A stretch of DNA of 9,360 bases from Lachnospiraceae bacterium (GTDB lineage Bacteria > Bacillota > Clostridia > Lachnospirales > Lachnospiraceae). Below, one piece after another: positions 1 through 6,300 of this stretch. The DNA lies in the NCBI GenBank assembly GCA_900765975.1, contig CAAFTS010000045.1, positions 1-9,360 on the forward strand, in the 5' to 3' direction. The position numbers and the translations under genes were made by a program. Under the pieces are notes generated by a model that saw nothing but the letters and a program-made list of their open reading frames with translations, did no database searches and was not told the DNA's origin. Position 1 is the stretch's first letter; each line of letters opens with the position of its first letter.

Positions 1-148
1 GTGTAGTGTTTCCAGCGGCAGTCTCCCCTACAAGGCCAAGACTTTCACCTTTCTTTAATGTCAAATTTAACTTATTTACTGCTTCTACAATTCTTTTATC
101 TGCATGATACTGAATTGTTAGATCTTTTATTTCCAGAATATTTTCCAT
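1..148 (-). CDS. Opp/Dpp-type ABC transporter ATP-binding protein, N-terminal 49 codons (gene leaves window)
   Basis: The visible protein starts MENILEIKDLTIQY and has the usual beta-strand opening of an OppD/DppD nucleotide-binding domain. It reaches the Walker A loop at residues 41-49, which reads GETAAGNTT. Known for the family: this loop is GxxxxGK(S/T), and the Lys binds ATP phosphates. Here position 47 is Asn (codon AAC) and position 44 is Ala where Gly is common. The ATG at 148 follows GAAGGGG at a good distance and lies 16 bases after the upstream permease stop, so it should be co-translated as the energy-supplying subunit of the peptide importer. Walker B, signature motif and the C-terminal oligopeptide-transporter domain are outside the window, so I cannot tell whether this subunit is active. 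Confidence 0.85.
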   Translation of the reverse strand, partial: MENILEIKDLTIQYHADKRIVEAVNKLNLTLKKGESLGLVGETAAGNTT

Positions 149-164
149 AGTTTAACACCCCTTC

Positions 165-1034
165 TTAATTTTTCAGACGTGGGTCAAGTGCATCCCTCAA
201 ACCGTCTCCAAGCATATTCAATGCAAAAATAGTGATCATGATTGCGAGACCTGGGAAAATACACATATGTGGATAATTCATAATGTACTGTCTTGCAGCT
301 GAAAGCATTGAGCCCCACTCTGGTGTCGGCGGCTGAATTCCCAAGCCCAGGAAACTCAATGAAGATGCTGAAAGAATCGCGCCTGCCATACCCAGTGTTG
401 CCTGTACAATGATTGGTGCTATACAGTTCGGAATAATATGTTTTAAAATAATTCTTACATCAGAAGCACCGATACTCTGTGCCGCCTCAATATATTCTTG
501 ATCTTTAATCGTTAATACAGAAGAACGCACTACTCGAGCATACCCAGGAATATCAGCAATAGCAATAGCTATAACCATATTTGTCAACCCCGGCCCCATT
601 GCTGCTGCCAATGAAATTGCCATCAGCATACCAGGTATAGACATGAGAATATCCATGGCTCTCATAAGGATATTATCCAATCTTCCACCATAATATCCAG
701 AAATCGCTCCAAGAAGTCCACCTACTATAATCGCCGTAATAATAGAAGAAAATCCTACTACTAGAGAAATTCTTGCTCCGTGAATCACTCGGCTTAAAAT
801 ATCTCGTCCAAAATTATCGGTACCAAACAAATGGTCTGCACTCGGACTTTCAAAAGTATGTGCATAATCCTGTAAATCATATGGATGTGGAGCAATAAAA
901 TCTGCAAATAACGCACATAAAATCAAAAGCACCAAAATAATCAGTCCAAGCATTGCACTCTTATTCTTACGGAGACGCCGCCATGCATCACGCCAGAATC
1001 CGGTTTTTACAGTTTTATTCTTATTTTGCCGCAT
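165..1034 (-). CDS. Dipeptide/oligopeptide ABC transporter permease, OppC/DppC type
   Basis: This 289-residue inner-membrane permease has the standard length for the DppC/OppC family. The N-terminus is basic and cytoplasmic (RRLRKNKSAMLGL), followed by the first membrane helix at about residues 29-48 and the external loop with HLFGTDNFGRDILSR, typical of the OppC N-terminal domain. Further helices follow, with the EAA coupling loop at about 182-203 (IEAAQSIGASDVRIILKHI), the segment that contacts the ATPase. The family's C-terminal signature SFLGLGIQPPTPEWG is present. The ATG at 1034 is preceded by GGGGGG eight bases upstream and overlaps the end of the OppB-type gene by 14 bases, indicating coupled translation. 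It should pair with that permease to form the pore. Substrate cannot be read from the sequence; di- or oligopeptides are the default. Confidence 0.93.
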   Translation of the reverse strand: MRQNKNKTVKTGFWRDAWRRLRKNKSAMLGLIILVLLILCALFADFIAPHPYDLQDYAHTFESPSADHLFGTDNFGRDILSRVIHGARISLVVGFSSIITAIIVGGLLGAISGYYGGRLDNILMRAMDILMSIPGMLMAISLAAAMGPGLTNMVIAIAIADIPGYARVVRSSVLTIKDQEYIEAAQSIGASDVRIILKHIIPNCIAPIIVQATLGMAGAILSASSLSFLGLGIQPPTPEWGSMLSAARQYIMNYPHMCIFPGLAIMITIFALNMLGDGLRDALDPRLKN

Positions 1035-2001
1035 TCTTTTCGCCCCCCTTTTTTCTTTTACCTAATTTGTACTGTGATTTAATTCTTGGATCTAGGTATG
1101 CATAAAGAATATCTACCAGCAAATTTACAATACTAAAAGAAATCGCCAATAGAAGAACTCCACCCTGTACAACAGGATAATCACGTGTACTAATACTGTC
1201 AATAATATATTTTCCAAGTCCCGGAACTGCAAATACTGTCTCAATCAACAATGATCCTCCTAAAAGACCACCAAACTGCATACCGATTACCGTTACAACC
1301 GGAATCATAGCATTCTTTAATGCATGAGCCACAATAACCAAACTTTCTTTCTGACCTTTTGCCCTTGCTGTTCTGATATAATCGGCTCGAATCACTTCCA
1401 ACATACTGGACCGTGTCATACGCATAACCGTCGCGGAAGAATGTAATCCCAATGTAAATGCAGGCAAGATCCAATATTCGATTCCATAAGATCCAGAAGC
1501 CGGAAGCCATCCCAACTTTACTGAAAAAATCAAAACTGCCATCAATCCAGCCCAAAAAGTAGGCATAGATACACCTAACAAAGAGATAGATGTAGCAATT
1601 CTGTCAAAAATAGAATACTGCTTTGTTGCAGAAATAATACCTGCGGATACTCCGACAATAACAGAGATGGATACACTTAAAACTGCCAGCTGTACAGTTG
1701 TCGGAAAACGAGAAGCGATTTCCATAATAACCGGTTTTCCCGTCATGTAAGATTCCCCTAAATCCAGTTTAAATACTACGTTTCCTATGTAACGACCCAA
1801 CTGTATCAAATACGGATCGTTCAATCCCAGTTCCTGTGTTACCTGGGCAATTGCTTCCGGTGTTGCTCCATCGCCCAGAATCATTCTTGCCGGATCTCCC
1901 GGAGTCAGATAATTGATTGTAAAAACAATCACCATTACGCCCATCAAAACCGGTATCATCATCAAAATTCTTTTCCCAATATATTTGGACAATTTCCTCA
2001 C
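1021..2001 (-). CDS. Dipeptide/oligopeptide ABC transporter permease, OppB/DppB type
   Basis: The 326-residue frame has the OppB/DppB layout: an N-terminal membrane helix (RILMMIPVLMGVMVIVFTI), the loop with TPGDPARMILGD, then LGLNDPYLIQLGRYIG and LDLGESYMTGKPV. The EAA-like coupling loop reads DYIRTARAKGQKESLVIVAH (residues 206-225), and the C-terminus carries DPRIK. Start choice: the GTG at 2001 overlaps the aminotransferase stop (GTGA) but lies only one base after the AAAGGAGG site, which is too close. The TTG at 1992 (giving MSKYIGKRIL) lies about ten bases after it and matches how this family usually begins, so it is a credible true start. The gene sits between the aminotransferase and the OppC-type gene, overlapping both, which marks a coupled operon. 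Confidence 0.93.
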   Translation of the reverse strand: MRKLSKYIGKRILMMIPVLMGVMVIVFTINYLTPGDPARMILGDGATPEAIAQVTQELGLNDPYLIQLGRYIGNVVFKLDLGESYMTGKPVIMEIASRFPTTVQLAVLSVSISVIVGVSAGIISATKQYSIFDRIATSISLLGVSMPTFWAGLMAVLIFSVKLGWLPASGSYGIEYWILPAFTLGLHSSATVMRMTRSSMLEVIRADYIRTARAKGQKESLVIVAHALKNAMIPVVTVIGMQFGGLLGGSLLIETVFAVPGLGKYIIDSISTRDYPVVQGGVLLLAISFSIVNLLVDILYAYLDPRIKSQYKLGKRKKGGEKNAAK

Positions 2002-3227
2002 TCCTCCTTTAAAATACCTTTTTCTTTAGAAAGCTTTAATAATGCCTCACGCATTCTCAATATCGCTGCTTCCATTTCCTCATCACTTGCAAATACACCA
2101 TGTACAATTCGGATATGTCCTTTCCCCTGTTCTCCATACGGCAAGCCGGAATTAATAGAAACCTGCGCATGTTCTCCAAGATAAGACATAACCTCACTTT
2201 CTGTACCAAGCGCTGAAACATCTACCCAAGATAAAAATCCGGATTCTGACAGTTTCATCGAAACCCCTGGAATATCATTTAAATATTTATACACCATTTT
2301 TCTTCTTCTATCAAAAGCCTCGAAATATCCTGTCATAAAACTGCTATCCTTCAACGCAGCAATTGCTCCCATCTGAGCACATGTACTTGTTGCGCCTATA
2401 ACAGAAACAGCTGTTCCATACATTTTATCCATTATCACATCATCTGCAACAATATAGCCTACTCTTAGTCCACTAAGTCCCATTCCCTTTGAAATAGAAA
2501 ATACGGTTACCGTTCTCTCCCACATTCCCGGAAGCGCTGCTACAGTTACCATCTCAATATCATCAAATACCGGTTCTTCAAATGCTTGATCCACAACAAC
2601 AATCAAATCATTTTTAATTGCAAATTCTGCCATCTGTTCCAGTTTTTCTCTTCTGTAAGAAACAGTAGTAGGATTATTCGGATTAGTAAGTACAATCATC
2701 TTTGTCTTTGGTGTAAGACGTTCTTCAAAATCCTTTATATCAAACTGATACTCATTCTCTGCGTAAACCGGAATACGTACAGGAACCCCGCCCAGAATTT
2801 CTGTATTTTGATAATTATTCGGATAGCTGGGGTCTATGATCATAACCTCATCTCCACTATTAATAAAAGGAACCATTGCAAAAAACAAGCCTGCATCTGA
2901 TCCCGGTGTAATAATTATATTTCGATCCGGAATCACTTCCAATCCATTTACTCTTTTCAGTTTTTTTGCGATTTCCTTTTTCAGCTCACCATTTCCAATT
3001 GGTGTTGTATAATGACTGGCAAACCCGCTATTAATAGATTCTATCATTGCTTCCGCAACATGCTTCGGCATAGAAGGATCTGGATAAAACGGATCTGCCC
3101 ATGACATGAGAGAAACACCTCTTTCTCTCATCTTTTCTACTGCATCTCCCACATCGGCTTTTTCTACCGAAGAAAAGAGTCCACCCTCTGCTTTTTGAAA
3201 AGCTGCTGTCATCCTTTCTGTTATCAT
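1998..3227 (-). CDS. PLP-dependent class I/II aminotransferase
   Basis: A fold-type I aminotransferase of 409 residues from the start chosen here. Key positions (numbered from this start; add 6 for the upstream ATG): the NPNNPT motif at 182-187, Asp213 for the PLP ring nitrogen, the Schiff-base Lys247 in SISKGMGLSGLRVGY, and Arg373 in HIRIVHG for the substrate carboxylate. The usual DxxY motif reads DQAF, so the Tyr that contacts the PLP hydroxyl is Phe. Start choice: ATG at 3227 has AAAGGG eight bases upstream and overlaps the peptidase stop as ATGA. The ATG at 3245 has no ribosome site and would overlap by 22 bases. Placed between a peptidase and a peptide importer, it probably transaminates an amino acid released from the imported substrate. 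Amino acid preference cannot be called. Confidence 0.9.
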   Translation of the reverse strand: MITERMTAAFQKAEGGLFSSVEKADVGDAVEKMRERGVSLMSWADPFYPDPSMPKHVAEAMIESINSGFASHYTTPIGNGELKKEIAKKLKRVNGLEVIPDRNIIITPGSDAGLFFAMVPFINSGDEVMIIDPSYPNNYQNTEILGGVPVRIPVYAENEYQFDIKDFEERLTPKTKMIVLTNPNNPTTVSYRREKLEQMAEFAIKNDLIVVVDQAFEEPVFDDIEMVTVAALPGMWERTVTVFSISKGMGLSGLRVGYIVADDVIMDKMYGTAVSVIGATSTCAQMGAIAALKDSSFMTGYFEAFDRRRKMVYKYLNDIPGVSMKLSESGFLSWVDVSALGTESEVMSYLGEHAQVSINSGLPYGEQGKGHIRIVHGVFASDEEMEAAILRMREALLKLSKEKGILKEE

Positions 3228-5167
3228 GCTATTTTCCCTTTCCATTCTATAAGTCCCAAATCTTCAAATAACTCATAAAATTCTAATAAAAATTCTTTAC
3301 AATCCACATTCGTCTGACACGATACGCGTCTTGCAATTTCTTCCATCGATCGTACACCGTCCGTTTCATAAAAAATATAATCCATACACTTCATTGCTGA
3401 TGGATACTTTTCTGAAAATGTACGATACCGATTTCTTTGCTCTTTGCTCATTTCTGCCTGAATACAACGCATTGCTACAGGTCCCAAGAACGTTCTCTTT
3501 GGAATCCGATTTCCATTTTCCCATATCCTGTCTTTGCTCTCCAATTCGGATAACAGTTTTTCATACTGTGCCCTTTCATCAGAAAAAAGCGATTGTAATT
3601 CTTCGGATTCTTCTGTAACCAACATTTCATAACGTTTTAATGTCAGTTCCACTAATTCCTTCAAATACAATGCTCGATAGCCTTTATCCTCACACGCACT
3701 TCTTCTCAACTCATCTATTCTTTCAAAAAATCTCCGTGCTGTAATTGGCAACAATTCTCTAACATATTCAACGTCCATTCCTGCATAAATATAACAGAAA
3801 GACGCTGCTATTGCCGCTGCCCGCTCTAACATTGCACTATCTACATGTGCTTCACTATCTACACTCGTATGATACGTTTTATCCGGCCACTGTGTCAGTG
3901 CCACTGTCGGAATGTCAATCGTAGGATCTGAAAGAATATAATGATCACTTCCAAATACAAAAGGAACACGTACAGATGAAAACATTGGCACATAAACCTG
4001 ATCTCCACCAAATGCACATTCTCTGGAAAGCGTCTGCAAAATCGCCTCTCCTAAATCACCTGAAAATGAATGTGAACAATCTGGTGTATCCACAATAATA
4101 AGTGGTCCTGCATCTTTTCCCTGGGTTCCTGCAACCATATCCAGATTAAATCCCGCTATCCTCTTAGAAAGTTCCTGTCGATGTTCTTCCAAATATGCAT
4201 ATGTTCCAGTAAATTCCGGTATCAAAAGTAATCGAATTGTTCGTTTTGGTCTTTCTAAAATGCCTTCTTCTATCAATGACTGAAGCACACATATTGCTTC
4301 TATTCCACATGCTGCGCCGGAAGCATTATCATTCACACTGGAGCGTGGATGACACAAATGTGCCGTCATCAGAATTTCTTCTTCTGTTTCTCCTTCTATC
4401 CAGGCTTCCACATTTTCTAAACTTCCATCTCCAATCACAGAATCAATGCAAAAACGTACCGTTGGCTGTTTTCCTGATTTTTTCATATCTATACAAGCTT
4501 CTTTTAATTTTTTACCCATCTGAGGACTTATCGCAAAACCACGCAAAAACCGCTCAGATTCAGCAGTATAGTGATGAAAACTTAAATTTGCATGTGCATT
4601 CTTCAACTGAATGTCTTCACAAACATTGGTACGTACAGGTTTAATCTCCGGCATAGAAACGGTAAGTATCGCTACTGCTTTCTCCTGTATCATCTTTTCC
4701 GACCAACGTTCAAATCCATTTTCCACAAAGATTACTTTTCCACAAATGTCTTCCGTTAGCTCTTCAGGTGAAACGTTACTTGGTATATAGACAACCGGAA
4801 TATCATCTTTTGAAAAATCTCCTGCTGCACTTCGCTGAATTAATGACATCTCTTCCAATCTATAATCAGCAATAGTTTCTTTCCATGGAGCAGTTATTTT
4901 TAACCATGCACTATTGCAGTTCCATTCTCGGAACATTGTCTGGGTAAAACATTTTTTCTTTAAATCTGCTGGATACTTCCGTATCTGATGCTGTACTCCT
5001 GACTGTTCAAATATTTTTTCTGCCACGAAAGCAGCCTGACGATACCCCTGAGATGCCTGAATCCTATGAAATCTGGCAATCTGCTTCATAATTCTTCGAA
5101 TTCGTTCTCCATCACAGAACTGATATGTCAATCCCACTGTTTGTTGTATCTTTCTATTCTCCATCAT
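3224..5167 (-). CDS. DUF4910/M28-like zinc aminopeptidase-type protein with C-terminal winged helix
   Basis: A 647-residue protein with no signal peptide, so probably cytoplasmic. By eye it fits the DUF4910 group of M28-like peptidases with an inserted PA-like (DUF2172-type) domain at roughly 80-250. Likely metal and active-site residues: His270 and His273 in AHLCHP, Asp280 in VNDNASG, Glu318 in IPEFTG, Asp343 in NLDMVAG and His433 in TYHTSVDS. The last 90 residues or so (from PKRTFLGP to IEWKG) look like the winged-helix tail found in this group. Expected chemistry is hydrolysis of a peptide or other amide bond; the physiological substrate of the family is not settled as far as I know. The AGGGAGG site abuts the first ATG and is four bases from the second (5164), so the second ATG is the likelier start. 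It is the first gene of the operon. Confidence 0.8.
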   Translation of the reverse strand: MMENRKIQQTVGLTYQFCDGERIRRIMKQIARFHRIQASQGYRQAAFVAEKIFEQSGVQHQIRKYPADLKKKCFTQTMFREWNCNSAWLKITAPWKETIADYRLEEMSLIQRSAAGDFSKDDIPVVYIPSNVSPEELTEDICGKVIFVENGFERWSEKMIQEKAVAILTVSMPEIKPVRTNVCEDIQLKNAHANLSFHHYTAESERFLRGFAISPQMGKKLKEACIDMKKSGKQPTVRFCIDSVIGDGSLENVEAWIEGETEEEILMTAHLCHPRSSVNDNASGAACGIEAICVLQSLIEEGILERPKRTIRLLLIPEFTGTYAYLEEHRQELSKRIAGFNLDMVAGTQGKDAGPLIIVDTPDCSHSFSGDLGEAILQTLSRECAFGGDQVYVPMFSSVRVPFVFGSDHYILSDPTIDIPTVALTQWPDKTYHTSVDSEAHVDSAMLERAAAIAASFCYIYAGMDVEYVRELLPITARRFFERIDELRRSACEDKGYRALYLKELVELTLKRYEMLVTEESEELQSLFSDERAQYEKLLSELESKDRIWENGNRIPKRTFLGPVAMRCIQAEMSKEQRNRYRTFSEKYPSAMKCMDYIFYETDGVRSMEEIARRVSCQTNVDCKEFLLEFYELFEDLGLIEWKGKIA

Positions 5168-5239
5168 TCCTCCCTAAGACTTTCTCTACCAGTTTCATGC
5201 ATTTTTACCAAAAGAAAATGTTGTATTTCATCAATTTTA

Positions 5240-5248
5240 AGTATATCA
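5240..5248 (-). promoter_or_regulatory. Candidate extended -10 promoter for the peptidase-led operon
   Basis: On the minus strand the sequence reads TGATATACT, a TGN-extended -10 element. No good TTGACA-like hexamer lies 16-18 bases upstream, as is common for extended -10 promoters. Transcription would start near 5233, giving a leader of about 66 bases. The palindrome at 5276-5294 would then centre near -51. A second possible -10, TATAAA at 5268-5263, would place that palindrome over the -35 region instead. The sequence alone does not decide between them. Confidence 0.45.
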
Positions 5249-5275
5249 TATAAATATACCAATTTATAAAACGTT

Positions 5276-5294
5276 GAGAATTCAGAATTCTTTT
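5276..5294 (-). promoter_or_regulatory. Candidate operator, copy 1 (upstream of the peptidase operon)
   Basis: The minus strand reads AAAAGAATTCTGAATTCTC. The inner 15 bases, 5277-5291, form a perfect palindrome around the central base (AGAATTC, centre, GAATTCT). The same 19 bases, with only the centre base swapped, occur on the plus strand at 5393-5411 before the divergent CodY-family gene. No third copy was seen in the window. The core TTCWGAA equals the core of the CodY box AATTTTCWGAAAATT, but the flanks differ (9 of 15 match). I infer a binding site for the CodY-like regulator encoded next door. Confidence 0.6.
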
Positions 5295-5311
5295 CTTGTT
5301 TTTTTATCCTA

Positions 5312-5355
5312 AAATTTCGTAAATTCGAAATATCTTCTCGCTTTTTACGGAATTT
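5312..5355. repeat. Imperfect inverted repeat in the divergent control region
   Basis: The arm AAATTTCGTAAA (5312-5323) faces TTTACGGAATTT (5344-5355). This gives twelve pairs, one of them G-U in RNA, around a 20-base loop. Inside the left half there is also a small perfect inverted repeat, ATTTCG/CGAAAT, at 5314-5319 and 5326-5331. It sits between the two 19-bp operator copies and just before the TATAAT at 5361, with no U-tract after it, so it is not a plain terminator. It may be a further protein site or a structured start of the minus-strand transcript. AT-richness lowers its weight. Confidence 0.35.
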
Positions 5356-5360
5356 CTTTG

Positions 5361-5366
5361 TATAAT
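5361..5366 (+). promoter_or_regulatory. Candidate -10 box for the CodY-like gene
   Basis: A perfect TATAAT hexamer lies in front of the regulator gene, but no recognisable -35 element sits 16-18 bases upstream. Transcription from it would start near 5373 and run through the palindrome at 5393-5411, which could then block elongation. A rival arrangement is a -35-like CTGACA at 5380-5385 with CAGAAT at 5402-5407 after 16 bases. In that case the palindrome covers the -10 directly. In either case the palindrome is placed to repress this gene. Confidence 0.45.
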
Positions 5367-5385
5367 ACAACTTTTTTTACTGACA

Positions 5386-6258
5386 GTGAAGAAAAAGAAT
5401 TCAGAATTCTCGCTTTATTCCACTAAAGAAAGGAGAATTATTATTAATACACTTTTATCCAAAATCCAACAATTAAACTCTATTTTTGACAAATCACTGA
5501 CAGCCTTTACCCATTTAGCTGAGCTTTGCGATCAGATCTGTAACATTATCGGCTGTAATATTTATGTATTTGACTTAGAAGGAAATATCAATGCATATTC
5601 CATCGCAGCTAAATTCGAATGTCCCTACACGGAACTTTCTCTTCAGGACAAAAAGCTGCCATCTTATTATTTTAACCTTTTTAACACAATGGAAAAACCA
5701 TTAACCGGCCAGTATGAAAAAATCCCTGTCTGCACATATGCCAATGTAAAGATCTGCGAATTTGATGACCGCTATTTTTCATTATATCCTGTTTATTTAA
5801 ACTGTAAAAAAATTGCAGGACTTCTATTGATCCGATATGGTACAAATTTTTCTCAGACTGATAATATCTTATGTGAATATGCAAGTGCGATTATCTACTT
5901 AGATTTGTTCCAACAGAAACAACTGGAAATCCAACAAAAATCTTTGGAGCAGGCTGCAGTAAAACTCGCTGTAGGTTCTCTTTCTTTCAGCGAACTACGT
6001 TCTGTTTCTGCTATTTTGGAACAATTAGATGGTTTAGAAGGATGCATCTTCCTAAATAAAATTGCCGAACAATGTTTTTCTACACATTCCACAGTTTCCG
6101 GCGCATTAAAAAAATTGGAAGCAGCGGGCGTAATCAGCACGAAATCGCAAGGCGTAAAAGGAAAGTATGTAAAAATTACAAATCAGAAACTTTATGAAGA
6201 AGTTTATATTACTGAAAAACAATATCGCAAGAAAAAACAGAAAAATAGCAAGAGATGA
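5386..6258 (+). CDS. Diverged CodY-family transcriptional regulator
   Basis: Residues from about 20 onward align with CodY along its length. There is an N-terminal ligand-sensing GAF domain (SIFDK, then NIYVFDLEGNINAYSI), the conserved ILCEYASAII segment, a long linker helix, and a C-terminal winged helix-turn-helix (LSFSELRSVSAILEQLDGLEG, IAEQ, GALKKLEAAGVI, GVKGKYVKI). CodY normally senses branched-chain amino acids and GTP and represses nutrient-uptake and peptide-use genes. Here the recognition helix reads THSTVSGALKKLE against TRSVIVNALRKLE in Bacillus CodY, and the GAF pocket region is poorly conserved, so this is probably a paralogue with its own ligand and site. Only GTG 5386 is a standard start ahead of the domain, but it lacks a ribosome site. 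AAAGGAG at 5429-5435 points to ATT at 5443, giving 271 residues against about 259 for CodY. A basic tail ends the protein. Confidence 0.85.
   Translation: MKKKNSEFSLYSTKERRIIINTLLSKIQQLNSIFDKSLTAFTHLAELCDQICNIIGCNIYVFDLEGNINAYSIAAKFECPYTELSLQDKKLPSYYFNLFNTMEKPLTGQYEKIPVCTYANVKICEFDDRYFSLYPVYLNCKKIAGLLLIRYGTNFSQTDNILCEYASAIIYLDLFQQKQLEIQQKSLEQAAVKLAVGSLSFSELRSVSAILEQLDGLEGCIFLNKIAEQCFSTHSTVSGALKKLEAAGVISTKSQGVKGKYVKITNQKLYEEVYITEKQYRKKKQKNSKR
5393..5411 (+). promoter_or_regulatory. Candidate operator, copy 2 (in front of the CodY-like gene)
   Basis: The plus strand reads AAAAGAATTCAGAATTCTC; the 15-bp palindrome is 5396-5410. It is the inverted partner of the site at 5276-5294, and each has the same orientation relative to the gene it precedes. 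Palindrome centres are 119 bp apart, about eleven helical turns, so a looped complex is conceivable. If the regulator starts at 5443 this site lies wholly in the leader. If GTG at 5386 were used, the palindrome would encode NSEFS. Confidence 0.6.
5429..5445 (+). promoter_or_regulatory. Ribosome binding site with likely AUU start codon
   Basis: AAAGGAG (5429-5435) is the only strong Shine-Dalgarno site before the CodY-like domain. Seven bases later is ATT (5443-5445), in frame. The first residues of CodY align at this point (NTLLSKI here against MALLQKT in Bacillus). There is no in-frame ATG, GTG or TTG between 5389 and the conserved domain. AUU starts are rare but known, for example in infC, and they lower translation. 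Confidence 0.5.
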
Positions 6259-6287
6259 TGGCATTCTATCATCTCTTGCTATTTTTT
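6241..6287. terminator. Bidirectional rho-independent terminator
   Basis: A perfect 16-bp stem, AATAGCAAGAGATGAT (6244-6259) with its complement at 6268-6283, closes an 8-base loop. It extends by three more A-U pairs to 6241 and 6286. On the plus strand it runs into TTTTTT; on the minus strand it runs into a TTTTT-CTG-TTTTTT tract. It therefore can end both the CodY-like transcript and the converging aroD/DUF2974 transcript. The regulator's stop TGA (6256-6258) lies inside the stem. Confidence 0.92.
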
Positions 6288-6300
6288 ACCTTCATTTTTT

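Noticed and set aside
1241..1555. Minus-strand 104-codon frame inside the OppB-type permease gene
   Set aside because: It is an out-of-frame reading of a clear membrane-protein gene, with no ribosome site and no family match.
3406..3420. ACTTTTCTGAAAATG, matching the classical CodY box AATTTTCWGAAAATT at 13 of 15
   Set aside because: It lies inside the peptidase coding sequence far from any promoter. A match this good is not very rare in AT-rich DNA of this length. An internal roadblock site cannot be excluded.
5277..5291. Doubled GAATTC (EcoRI) sites as a cloning artefact
   Set aside because: The same 19-bp unit recurs at 5393-5411 inside natural flanking sequence and in mirrored promoter positions, which fits an operator better than linker DNA.
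5164..5370. Minus-strand 68-codon open frame ending in the peptidase start (TGATG overlap)
   Set aside because: It spans the promoter and operator region, has no convincing ribosome site and resembles no family I know. The neat overlap with the peptidase start is the only point in favour, so I treat it as chance in AT-rich DNA. A 12-codon leader from its last ATG (5202) is possible but unsupported.
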